A DNA stretch of 64,000 nt. It comes from Terrihabitans soli (GTDB lineage: Bacteria > Pseudomonadota > Alphaproteobacteria > Rhizobiales > Methylopilaceae). A program made the translations under genes and the position numbers. The stretch's first letter is position 1, and each line of letters starts with the position of its first letter. The stretch is taken from contig NZ_AP023361.1 in the NCBI RefSeq assembly GCF_014191545.1, positions 2,446,501 to 2,510,500 on the forward strand. Reading direction: 5' to 3'. Positions 21,024-29,036 of this stretch are shown piece by piece. A model generated the notes under the pieces. That model made no database searches and was not told where the DNA came from. It saw only the letters and a program-made list of their open reading frames with translations.

Positions 21024-21042
21024 CCAACTGAGCTATGGCTGC
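20994..21042 (-). other. 5' two-thirds of tRNA-His at the element/host junction (probable attR)
   Basis: Reading the minus strand from 21042: GCAGCCA, TA, D arm GCTCAGTTGGTTAGAGC, anticodon arm CCAGA-TTGTGGA-TCTGG (GTG, His) and GGGTC, as in a normal alphaproteobacterial tRNA-His without the extra 5' G. After that no TTCGAAT T loop and no TGGCTGC acceptor strand follow. The sequence instead is integrase coding DNA. The host tRNA appears split by the element within or just after the anticodon arm. Confidence 0.7.
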
Positions 21043-21193
21043 ACGACGGCCGCGGCCGAGGCCCGTTACCTAAGAGAATTCGGCGGGAGCGGCAAGCCGC
21101 AGACCCCGGCCTTGCTGGAATTTTACTCTGCAAGGCCACTTGAGCCGCATAGACCGCCCGGCCCCGTTCCGTTAAGGGAAAAACGGGGGACCG

Positions 21194-23278
21194 ATGACAG
21201 ACATTTCCGCCATTCCGCCGTTCGGCGACAAGACGGACGAGACTGCACGGCCGCTGCGTTTTGTCTGGCAATCGGACGAAAACGGGCGGATTTCCGGCCT
21301 GTCGCCGGAGCTTGTGGCCATTCTCGGCCCAGGCCGCATCATTAACGGACGCACCTGGGAAGAAGTCGTCCTCGACCATGGCGGCGAGGTCCCGGCCGAG
21401 CTGATGCAGGCTTTGGCCCGCCGCGACACCTGGAGCGGCATCACCATCAACTGGCCGGCCGCCGACGGGCGCGTCCTCCTGCTTGAGCTTGCCGGCCTGC
21501 CGGCCTTTGAGCGCGACCGCACCTTTCTCGGCTTCCGCGGCTTCGGCGTCATGCGTGCGGCGCAAGCCCCGCGCGAGCCGGTGCGCCAGACCCCAATCCA
21601 GCCCACTGCGCCTCCGCCATCGATCACGATCGAAATCGTGCCGGATCCCGAGCCGAAACCGGAGCCGGTATTCGAGCCGATTTCGGCGCCCGTCCTGCCC
21701 TTCCCGCCTCTGCCGCGCGGACAGCGGCCGAGCCTCGACGCGCAAGAAAAAGATGCCTTCAGCGAAATCGCCCGCGCGCTTTCGGTGCGCACGCCCAATG
21801 ACGGCGCGCGCGATCTCATCTCCTCCGTCGCCGCGCGCCTTCCGTCCTCGCATGCGGGCGCCATCGGTGACGGCGCGCTCGATGTGCTGGAAGTTCTGCC
21901 CGCCGCGATCCTCATTCATCGGCTCGGCGTGCCGCTCTTTGCCAATCACGCCTTTCTCGATCTCACCGGTTTTCAGGATCTGAACGAACTGATCCTGCAC
22001 GGGCTCGATGCGCTGTTCGAAGAATTGCCGCAGCATGCGGGCCATGCGCGCGGGCTTGGCCTTCGCACCGCGCAGGGACGTTCGATCCGCGTCGAAGCGC
22101 ATCTGAAAACGATCCGCTGGCAGGACGAGGCGGCAAGCCTTCTGTTCCTCGGTGCAGCGAGCCATGTGCCGGCAGCGCCCGACAATCCGCGCGAGAAAGA
22201 GCTGCGCGCGATCCTCGACGCGGCAAGCGACGGCATCGTCCTTCTCGACAAAACGGGGCGCATTCTCTCGCTGAACCGCGGTGCCGAAGCACTTTTCGGC
22301 TATGACGGCGGCGAGGTCGAAGGGCGCAGCTTTACGCTTCTTCTCGGGCCCGACAGCCACCGCACCGCGCTCGATTATCTCGACATCATAACGGCCAGAA
22401 CAAGCGCGGGAGACGGGCGCGAAGTGATCGGCCTTCGGCGGCGCGGCAATTCTTTGCCGCTTCTCATGACGCTCGGCCGCATCGGCGATGAGCGTCTGTG
22501 CGCCATCTTCCGCGACATCACCGCTTTCAAACTGGCGGAAGACGAGCTCCGCGCATCCAAGCTCGAAGCCGAGCGCGCCAACGCCCACAAGACCGATTTT
22601 CTGGCGCGCATCAGCCACGAAATCCGCACGCCGCTCAACGCCATTCTCGGCTTCTCGGAAATCATGCAGACCGAGAGGCTGGGCCCGCTCGGCGCGCCGC
22701 AATACCGCGAATATCTCGACGGCATCACGCAGTCGGGAACGCACATTGTCAGCCTGATCAACGATCTTCTCGATCTGTCGAAGATCGAAGCCGGCCGCTT
22801 CGACCTCAATTTCGTCCGCGTCAATCTCAACGAGATCGTCTCGTCGACGGCTTCCCTGCTGCAGCCACAGGCCAATCGCGGACGCATCATCATCCGCACC
22901 TCGCTTGCGCCGTCCATGCCGGCGGTGATCGCCGATCTCCGCAGCATCAAACAGGTGGCGCTGAACCTTCTGTCCAATGCCGTGAAATTCACCCCCCCGG
23001 GTGGCCAGGTGATCGTCTCGACGCTGATGACCCAGGACGGCGATGCCGTTCTGCGGGTGCGCGACACCGGCCAGGGCATGAACGACAACGAGATCGAGCT
23101 GGCATTGCAGAATTTCAAACAGCTCGCCACCAATCCGGAAGGCGGAACGGGCCTTGGCCTGCCGCTGACCAAAGCGCTGGTGGAAGCCAACCGGGCCCGC
23201 TTCTCCATCCAGAGCGTGCCCGGCGCCGGAACCCTCGTCGAAATGACCTTCCCGCCGAACCGGGTTCTCCCTGCCTGA
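21194..23278 (+). CDS. PAS-domain sensor histidine kinase (694 aa)
   Basis: Cytoplasmic sensor without membrane spans. Residues about 15-115 are a PAS-like domain, 116-190 a Pro-rich linker, 230-340 a second and 330-430 a third PAS-type region (ILDAASDGIVLLDKTGRILSLNRGAEALFGY). The HisKA box is FLARISHEIRTPLNAILGF, and the ATPase has N, G1 and G2 boxes (LLSNAVKFTPPG, RDTGQGMN, GTGLGLPL). No receiver domain. Likely one of the Rhizobiales cell-cycle or stress kinases (PdhS/CckA-like), but the partner is not visible here. First complete host gene after the element. Confidence 0.85.
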   Translation: MTDISAIPPFGDKTDETARPLRFVWQSDENGRISGLSPELVAILGPGRIINGRTWEEVVLDHGGEVPAELMQALARRDTWSGITINWPAADGRVLLLELAGLPAFERDRTFLGFRGFGVMRAAQAPREPVRQTPIQPTAPPPSITIEIVPDPEPKPEPVFEPISAPVLPFPPLPRGQRPSLDAQEKDAFSEIARALSVRTPNDGARDLISSVAARLPSSHAGAIGDGALDVLEVLPAAILIHRLGVPLFANHAFLDLTGFQDLNELILHGLDALFEELPQHAGHARGLGLRTAQGRSIRVEAHLKTIRWQDEAASLLFLGAASHVPAAPDNPREKELRAILDAASDGIVLLDKTGRILSLNRGAEALFGYDGGEVEGRSFTLLLGPDSHRTALDYLDIITARTSAGDGREVIGLRRRGNSLPLLMTLGRIGDERLCAIFRDITAFKLAEDELRASKLEAERANAHKTDFLARISHEIRTPLNAILGFSEIMQTERLGPLGAPQYREYLDGITQSGTHIVSLINDLLDLSKIEAGRFDLNFVRVNLNEIVSSTASLLQPQANRGRIIIRTSLAPSMPAVIADLRSIKQVALNLLSNAVKFTPPGGQVIVSTLMTQDGDAVLRVRDTGQGMNDNEIELALQNFKQLATNPEGGTGLGLPLTKALVEANRARFSIQSVPGAGTLVEMTFPPNRVLPA

Positions 23279-23390
23279 TCAAAGGCCTAATCGGAGGCCC
23301 GAAAAGGCGCGGTCGCGTGCCACAGGACTACGCGCCAATTCGCATTGACTCGGCGGCCAACAATCACCATTTTACACGTAGTTTCAGTAG

Positions 23391-23407
23391 TTTAGAGAAT
23401 TTCTAAA
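23391..23407 (+). promoter_or_regulatory. Irr box (ICE) upstream of bfd
   Basis: TTTAGAGAATTTCTAAA matches 16 of 17 positions of the ICE TTTAGAA-N3-TTCTAAA form and is extended to a longer dyad by GTAG/CTAC (23387-23411). It lies 20 bases before the bfd start. Irr represses iron-storage genes when iron is low. Confidence 0.7.
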
Positions 23408-23426
23408 CTACGTCGCAGGGGCCATA

Positions 23427-23705
23427 ATGATCGTCTGCTCGTGCAATGTTCTGACGGACAACGCCATACGCGAGGCCTGTGCTTCGCTGGATGTGGCGCC
23501 GCGCACGCCCGGCCAAGTCTATCGCTGCCTGGGCTGCAGCGCCCAGTGCGGCCGCTGCTCGCGCACCATCAAGACCATTATCGAACAGGCCGTGGCCGTC
23601 TGCCCGGCCGCCTGCGCTGTGTGCCCGGGCGGGCATGCCCACGCTCATAACGAAAACGATATCCCGCAGCTCAGCGATCTGGCCGTCCTCGAAGCCGCCG
23701 AGTGA
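23427..23705 (+). CDS. bfd: Bacterioferritin-associated ferredoxin (92 aa)
   Basis: A [2Fe-2S] protein that feeds electrons to bacterioferritin to release stored iron. Cluster ligands are seen as Cys-Ser-Cys (MIVCSCNVLTDNAI) and CSAQCGRC about 35 residues later. The 30-residue tail contains more Cys (VCPAACAVCPGGHAHAH) and His, beyond the usual about 65 residues, and might bind metal. It precedes bfr with an iron box before each gene, so both probably follow iron supply through Irr. Confidence 0.9.
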   Translation: MIVCSCNVLTDNAIREACASLDVAPRTPGQVYRCLGCSAQCGRCSRTIKTIIEQAVAVCPAACAVCPGGHAHAHNENDIPQLSDLAVLEAAE

Positions 23706-23753
23706 TTTTGGGTTAAGGGGCGGCAAATCCCCTTGAATCCTTTCGCTTCCCAG

Positions 23754-23770
23754 CTTAGAACTCTTCTAAA
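23754..23770 (+). promoter_or_regulatory. Irr box (ICE) upstream of bfr
   Basis: CTTAGAACTCTTCTAAA matches 16 of 17 positions of the ICE form. It lies 23 bases upstream of the bfr start codon. Confidence 0.7.
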
Positions 23771-23793
23771 GATACTTAGAGGAGTGCGGCACA

Positions 23794-24273
23794 GTGAAGG
23801 GCGATCCCAAAGTCATCGAATTTCTCAATCGCGGGCTTCGCTCCGAACTGACCGCGATCAGCCAGTACTGGCTGCATTACCGCATCTTCGACAATTGGGG
23901 CTTCAAGGACCTCGCCAAGAAATGGCGCGCCGAGTCCATCGAAGAGATGAATCATGCGGATAAGTTCATCGCCCGCATCCTCTTCCTCGAAGGCTTCCCG
24001 AACCTGCAGGTGCTGGACCCGCTCCGCATCGGCCAGTCGGTCAAGGAAATCCTGGAAAGCGATCTGGCTGCCGAACACGATGCGCGCAAGCTCTATCAGG
24101 AAGCTGCCATCTATTCGGCCTCGGTCGGCGATTTCCCTAGCCGCGACCTCTTTGAGGAACTGATGACCGACGAAGAAGGCCATATCGACTTCCTCGAAGA
24201 ACAGCTCGACCTCATCGCCAAACTCGGCGTCGAACTCTACTCGCAGCACCATATCGGCGAGCTCGGCGACTAA
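23794..24273 (+). CDS. bfr: Bacterioferritin (159 aa)
   Basis: Heme-containing iron-storage protein, 24-mer. GTG start with GAGGAG ten bases upstream. Ferroxidase ligands: Glu in [14 protein letters not shown], the Glu-x-x-His pairs in [12 protein letters not shown] and [11 protein letters not shown]. The Met in EEMNHADKF matches the axial heme ligand Met52 of E. coli Bfr. Standard length. Followed by a strong terminator. Confidence 0.95.
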   Translation: MKGDPKVIEFLNRGLRSELTAISQYWLHYRIFDNWGFKDLAKKWRAESIEEMNHADKFIARILFLEGFPNLQVLDPLRIGQSVKEILESDLAAEHDARKLYQEAAIYSASVGDFPSRDLFEELMTDEEGHIDFLEEQLDLIAKLGVELYSQHHIGELGD

Positions 24274-24309
24274 AAGCGCCCATCAGTTGCTACTACGGTA
24301 GTAAAAAAA

Positions 24310-24337
24310 GCGCCGGGAGCCTCCCGGCGCTTTTTTT
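24310..24337 (+). terminator. Rho-independent terminator after bfr
   Basis: GCGCCGGGAG/CTCCCGGCGC hairpin followed by seven T. Confidence 0.93.
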
Positions 24338-24364
24338 ATGCCTGCCAAGGGCAAAGCTCAAAAG

Positions 24365-24381
24365 TCTAGAATGCTTCTATT
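24365..24381 (+). promoter_or_regulatory. Weak ICE-like dyad before the iron importer
   Basis: TCTAGAATGCTTCTATT keeps the TAGAA-N3-TTCTA core but differs at three outer positions. It lies about 115 bases upstream of the binding-protein gene. Could be an Irr activation site or a chance match. Confidence 0.35.
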
Positions 24382-24497
24382 GTAAGCACTTGATCTTGTT
24401 CCGGTTTTCGTTGCGCACGCGGGCTTCCACCGCATAAGAACCTCCGGTCTCCCGAGGTCATCCGGCCTTGAGGAGTTCCAACCTCTGGAGGAATCCC

Positions 24498-25523
24498 GTG
24501 ACGACGACTTTGAAGCGCCCGCTGGCGCTCGCCGCCTTCGCTGCCTGCCTCTTTCCCCTCGCTGCGTCCGCGCAAACGAAGGAAGTGAATATCTATACGA
24601 CCCGCGAGCCCGGTCTGATCCAGCCCATGCTCGACGAGTACACGAAGAAGACCGGCGTGAAGGTCAATTCGATCTTCGTGAAGGAAGGTCTTGCCGAACG
24701 CGTGAAGGCCGAAGGCGCCAATTCGCCGGCCGATCTCATGATCATGGTCGATATCGGCAATCTCAACGATCTCGTCGAAGCCGGCATCACCCAGCCGATC
24801 GTCTCGGAGATTCTCGACAAGGAAGTGCCCAAGCATCTGCGCGACGCGGATCATAACTGGACCTCGCTGACCCTGCGCGCCCGCGTCATTTACGTGTCGA
24901 AAGACCGCGTGAAAGACACCGCCATTACCTATGAGGATCTCGCCGATCCCAAATGGAAAGGCAAAGTGTGCATACGTTCGGGCAAGCACCCGTACAATAT
25001 TGCGCTGATCGCCGCCTTCATCGCCAAGCACGGCGAAGCCGAGACCGAGAAATGGCTGGACGGCGTGAAGGCGAACCTCGCCCGCAAGCCGGCCGGCGGC
25101 GACCGCGATGTCGCGCGCGATATTCTCGGCGGCATCTGCGATATCGGCCCGGCCAATTCCTATTATGTCGGGCTGATGCGCAATTCCGACAAACCGGAAG
25201 ACAGAGCCTGGGGTGAGGCGATCAATGTCCTCTTCCCAACCTTCTCCGACAAGGCCGGCACGCAAGTGAACGTTTCGGGCGCTGCGCTTGCCAAGAACGC
25301 GCCGAACAAGGCGGAAGCCATCAAGCTTCTTGAATTCCTCGCCGCGCCGGAAGTTCAGCAACTTTACGCCGACAAGAACTATGAATATCCGATCGTCGGA
25401 GACGTACACCCGACCATCAAGGCGCTCGGCACTCTGAAGCCGGACTCGCTGTCGCTGACGGAGATCGCCAAAAACCGCAAGCTCGCGGCCGACCTCGTCG
25501 ACCGCACGGGCTTCGACAACTAA
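24498..25523 (+). CDS. Ferric-iron ABC transporter, periplasmic binding protein (341 aa)
   Basis: FbpA/FutA type. GTG start (VTTTLKRPLALAAFAACL) with CTGGAGGAATCCC before it, and a Sec signal peptide ending ASAQ. The mature protein starts KEVNIYTTREPGLIQPML, the family's first strand. Two adjacent tyrosines in NSYYVGLMRN are the usual Fe3+ phenolate ligands. Captures Fe3+ in the periplasm and hands it to the permease encoded 48 bases downstream. A GC hairpin between the two genes would allow more binding protein than permease. Confidence 0.88.
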   Translation: MTTTLKRPLALAAFAACLFPLAASAQTKEVNIYTTREPGLIQPMLDEYTKKTGVKVNSIFVKEGLAERVKAEGANSPADLMIMVDIGNLNDLVEAGITQPIVSEILDKEVPKHLRDADHNWTSLTLRARVIYVSKDRVKDTAITYEDLADPKWKGKVCIRSGKHPYNIALIAAFIAKHGEAETEKWLDGVKANLARKPAGGDRDVARDILGGICDIGPANSYYVGLMRNSDKPEDRAWGEAINVLFPTFSDKAGTQVNVSGAALAKNAPNKAEAIKLLEFLAAPEVQQLYADKNYEYPIVGDVHPTIKALGTLKPDSLSLTEIAKNRKLAADLVDRTGFDN

Positions 25524-25538
25524 GGTAAGATCAGATCG

Positions 25539-25559
25539 GGGCGGCCCCGCGCCGCCCCG
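25539..25559 (+). terminator. Intercistronic GC hairpin (attenuator-like)
   Basis: GGGGCGGC-CCCGC-GCCGCCCC between the binding protein and permease genes, with only a short T-rich tail. Likely stabilises the upstream message or causes partial termination. Confidence 0.6.
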
Positions 25560-25571
25560 TTCATTTCATTC

Positions 25572-27290
25572 ATGACCGATATAACAGCACCCTCGCCGTC
25601 TTCTTCCTTCCGCCTCAGCCTTCCCGGCTTCTGGCTTACGGCGAGCCTTGTCATTACCGCGCTGGTTCTGGCGCCGGTTATCGCGCTCACCGTCATCGCT
25701 TCGCACGGCTCGGGCGATCAGTGGCCGCATCTCATAAAATATGTCCTGCCCGTCGCCGTCCGCGATACGGCCTCTCTGCTGCTCGGCGTCGGCGCACTCG
25801 CCGCTGTGCTCGGCGTCGGCACGGCGTGGCTCGTCACGGCCCACCGTTTCCCGGGCCGCAATCTCTTCGATTGGGCGCTGCTGCTGCCGCTCGCGATCCC
25901 GACCTACATCATGGCCTATGCGAGCGTCGATCTGATGCATCCGCTCGGCCCGGTGCAATCGGCGATGCGCGCGGTTCTCGGCATTGCCAGCCCCGCCGAT
26001 TTCCGCCTGCCCGATATCAGATCCATGTGGGGCGCGATCCTGCTCTTCGGGCTTGTGCTCTACCCTTATGTCTATCTCGCAACGCGGGCGATGTTCCTCA
26101 TGCAATCGGCCTGCGTGATTGATGTGTCGCGCACGCTCGGCGCCGGGCGCGCCGCGGCTTTCTTCCGCGTCGCACTGCCGCTTGCGCGCCCCGCCATTGC
26201 GGTGGGTGTGAGCCTTGTGATGATGGAGGCGCTGAACGATCTCGGCGCGTCCGATATTCTCGGCGTGCGCACGCTGACGGTCTCGATCTACTCCACCTGG
26301 GTCAACAATTCCTCGCTCGAAGGCGCAGCGCAGATCGCCATCGTCATGCTGTTCGTCGTCGTTGCGCTCGTTCTCATCGAGCGCTATGCGCGGCGTCATC
26401 AGCGTTTCAATACGCAGGCGCAGCGCAGCCGCCGCATCGCCCCGCGCGAGCTGACGGGATTGACCGCGCTCGGCGCGAGCCTCTTCTGCCTATTCCCGAT
26501 CTGCTTCGGTTTCCTTTTCCCGGCGCTCTATCTGGTGCGGGAAGCGATCGAGGACATCACCTATCGCGGCCTGTCCGATCAGCTTCTCACTCAGACTTGG
26601 CACACGGTTTCGCTCGCCGCCGTCGCAACGATCGTCACCGTTCTTCTCGGCCTGACGCTCACCTACACCGCCCGCCTGGTGCGCGGTCCGCTGCCGCCCG
26701 CGCTCGTGCGCCTCGGCAGTGTCGGCTATGCGATCCCCGGCACGGTTCTGGCCGTCGGCCTTCTGGTGCCGCTCGCAGCCTTCGACAATGCGGTCGATGC
26801 CGGAATGCGCCAATGGTTCGGCATTTCGACAGGGCTTCTGCTGTCGGGTTCGGGCTTTGCGCTCGTCTACGCCTATGCGGTGCGTTTCCTGGCAATTTCG
26901 GCAGGCGGCGTTGAAGCCGGCTTCCAGAAGATTTCGCCGAGCCTCGACAGCGCGGCGCGCAATCTCGGCGAGACATCCGCGGGTGTCGTGCGCCGCGTGC
27001 ACATGCCGCTGCTGCGCCCGGCGCTCGGCGCCGCCGCCCTTCTCGTCTTTGTCGATGCGATGAAGGAACTGTCCGCGACGCTTCTTCTGCGCCCGTTCAA
27101 TTTCGAAACGCTCGCCACGCATGTCTATGCGGAGGCCTCGCGCGGCACCTATGAAGACGGGTCGGTCGCAGCGCTTCTCATCGTGCTGGTCGGCTTGCTG
27201 CCGGTGGCATTGCTTGCCCGCGCCAGCCGCCTGCCTCTGGCCGAAGGCGCGCGTGCGGCCGAGAAACGTCCCTCGAGCGCTGACGACTAG
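25572..27290 (+). CDS. Ferric-iron ABC transporter, fused permease (572 aa)
   Basis: FbpB-type inner-membrane protein with two tandem permease halves, about 12 spans in all. Each half has the cytoplasmic EAA-type loop (first: DVSRTLGAGRAAAFFRVALPLARPA; second: DSAARNLGETSAGVVRRVHMPLLRPA). Forms the Fe3+ channel that an ATPase drives. No ATPase gene follows. The next gene is convergent. The ATP-binding subunit must be encoded elsewhere or shared. Full length for this family (500-700 aa). Confidence 0.88.
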   Translation: MTDITAPSPSSSFRLSLPGFWLTASLVITALVLAPVIALTVIASHGSGDQWPHLIKYVLPVAVRDTASLLLGVGALAAVLGVGTAWLVTAHRFPGRNLFDWALLLPLAIPTYIMAYASVDLMHPLGPVQSAMRAVLGIASPADFRLPDIRSMWGAILLFGLVLYPYVYLATRAMFLMQSACVIDVSRTLGAGRAAAFFRVALPLARPAIAVGVSLVMMEALNDLGASDILGVRTLTVSIYSTWVNNSSLEGAAQIAIVMLFVVVALVLIERYARRHQRFNTQAQRSRRIAPRELTGLTALGASLFCLFPICFGFLFPALYLVREAIEDITYRGLSDQLLTQTWHTVSLAAVATIVTVLLGLTLTYTARLVRGPLPPALVRLGSVGYAIPGTVLAVGLLVPLAAFDNAVDAGMRQWFGISTGLLLSGSGFALVYAYAVRFLAISAGGVEAGFQKISPSLDSAARNLGETSAGVVRRVHMPLLRPALGAAALLVFVDAMKELSATLLLRPFNFETLATHVYAEASRGTYEDGSVAALLIVLVGLLPVALLARASRLPLAEGARAAEKRPSSADD

Positions 27291-28108
27291 CCGTTGGCGA
27301 TCGCCATGCGCTCGGCGCGGACGCGTTCGTTTTCGGCCCGCTTGGCGGCAATCGACACGCCGATAACGACGCAGGTGACGATGCCGATGAGGATCGTACA
27401 CACCGCGTTGATTTCGGGCGTTACGCCGAGACGCACCGACGAATAGATGCGCATGGGCAAAGTCGTTGCGCCCGGGCCCGTCGTGAAGCTGGCGATGACG
27501 AGATCATCGAGCGAGAGCGTGAAGGCCAGCATCCAGCCGGAAATGACGGCGGGGGCGATGATGGGCAACGTGATGACGAAGAAGGTCTTTGTCGGCGTTG
27601 CGCCGAGATCCTGCGCCGCTTCTTCCAGGCTGTGATCGAAGCTTAGGAGGCGCGACTGGACGACAATCGCGACATAGCACATGGCGAAGGTGATGTGAGC
27701 GATGGTCACCGTCCAGAAGCCGCGCGAAACGCCCATGGCGACGAAGAGCAAGAGCATGCTGAAGCCGGTAATGATTTCCGGCATGACGAGCGGCGCATAG
27801 ACAAGGCCCGAGAAGAGCGTGCGGCCGCGGAACCGGCCGTGACGCACGAGCGCAATCGCCGCCATCGTGCCGAGCACGGTCGCGAACGTCGCGGAAATAA
27901 ACGCAACGCGCGCGGTGATCCACGCCGCGTCGAGAAGCTGCTGATTGTTCAGCAACTCGCCATACCATTTCGTCGACCAGCCGCCCCACACCGTCACGAG
28001 GCGCGACGCATTGAACGAATAGATGACGAGAAGGACGATCGGAATATAGAGAAACGCAAAGCCGAGCGTCAGCGAAACCAGATTGAAATTGGAGAGGCCT
28101 TTTCTCAT
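27287..28108 (-). CDS. potI: Putrescine/spermidine ABC transporter permease PotI (273 aa)
   Basis: Six-span permease (FLYIPIVLLVIYSFNASRL near the start) with the EAA loop EEAAQDLGATPTKTFFVITLPII. Pairs with PotH to form the channel of the PotFGHI-type polyamine importer. Last gene of the minus-strand operon potF-potG-potH-potI. Starts inside the potH stop. Its 3' end overlaps the iron permease gene by four bases. Confidence 0.9.
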   Translation of the reverse strand: MRKGLSNFNLVSLTLGFAFLYIPIVLLVIYSFNASRLVTVWGGWSTKWYGELLNNQQLLDAAWITARVAFISATFATVLGTMAAIALVRHGRFRGRTLFSGLVYAPLVMPEIITGFSMLLLFVAMGVSRGFWTVTIAHITFAMCYVAIVVQSRLLSFDHSLEEAAQDLGATPTKTFFVITLPIIAPAVISGWMLAFTLSLDDLVIASFTTGPGATTLPMRIYSSVRLGVTPEINAVCTILIGIVTCVVIGVSIAAKRAENERVRAERMAIANG

Positions 28109-29025
28109 CGATCGGCCTCAAGCTGGCGCTGCTGGAAGTTCTGGTAGAACACGATCGGGATCACAAGAACGAGCAGAAGGAGAACCGCAACCGCGGACGA
28201 CACAGGCCAGTCGCGGTTAAGGAAGAACTCGTTCCAGAGCACGCGGCCGATCATCAGCGTCTCGTTGCCGCCGAGAAGATCGGGAATGACGAATTCGCCG
28301 ACCGCCGGAATAAAGCAGAGCATGCAGCCGGCAACGATGCCCGGAATGGACAGCGGGAAGGTGATTTTCCAGAAGGCCTGAATGGGCGTTGCGCCGAGAT
28401 CGGCGGCTGCTTCGAGCAAAGTGCCGTCGAGTTTTTCAAGGCTCGAATACAGAGGCAGCACCATAAACGGCAGATAGGAATAGACGATGCCGATAAAGAC
28501 CGCCTTCTCGGTGTTCATGATGGCCAGCGGCTCATCGATCAGGCCGAGCCAGATCAACAGCGTCGAGAGCAGACCTTCCGGCTTCAGAATGCCGATCCAT
28601 GCATAGACGCGGATGAGGAAGGACGTCCAGAACGGCAGGATGACCATCATCAGCAGCATCGGCCGGATATCTTTCGGAGCACGCGCCATGCCGTAGGCAA
28701 TAGGATAGCCGATGAGCAGAAGAAGGATCGTCGAGATCGCCGCGATGCGCAGGCTCGACAGATAGGAATTAAGATAGAGCGGATCGCCAAACAGCCATGT
28801 GTAGTTTGCCAGCGAGAAGGATTTTATCTTCTCGATTGTGCCAGAGACGCCGTCGGCGAAAAAATCAAAAGCCGGTTCGTATGGCGGCATCGCAATGACG
28901 CCGGTCGACAACGACACTTTCAGAACGATGAAGAACGGAACGAGGAAGAGAACGACGAGCCATACAAAAGGCACGCCGATCTCGATCGTCCGCTTCCAGT
29001 CTCTTTCCCCCACCCGCTTGGCCAA
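28105..29025 (-). CDS. potH: Putrescine/spermidine ABC transporter permease PotH (306 aa)
   Basis: Six-span permease with the EAA loop LEAAADLGATPIQAFWKITFPLSIPG and the N-terminal FVWLVVLFLVPFFIVLKVSL span. It overlaps potI by four bases. Second channel half of the polyamine importer. Confidence 0.9.
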   Translation of the reverse strand: MAKRVGERDWKRTIEIGVPFVWLVVLFLVPFFIVLKVSLSTGVIAMPPYEPAFDFFADGVSGTIEKIKSFSLANYTWLFGDPLYLNSYLSSLRIAAISTILLLLIGYPIAYGMARAPKDIRPMLLMMVILPFWTSFLIRVYAWIGILKPEGLLSTLLIWLGLIDEPLAIMNTEKAVFIGIVYSYLPFMVLPLYSSLEKLDGTLLEAAADLGATPIQAFWKITFPLSIPGIVAGCMLCFIPAVGEFVIPDLLGGNETLMIGRVLWNEFFLNRDWPVSSAVAVLLLLVLVIPIVFYQNFQQRQLEADR

Positions 29026-29036
29026 TTCCTACATCC

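Noticed and set aside
21020-22744. 574-codon open frame on the minus strand
   Set aside because: Antisense of the PAS histidine kinase, whose motifs are unambiguous. The composition is antisense-like.
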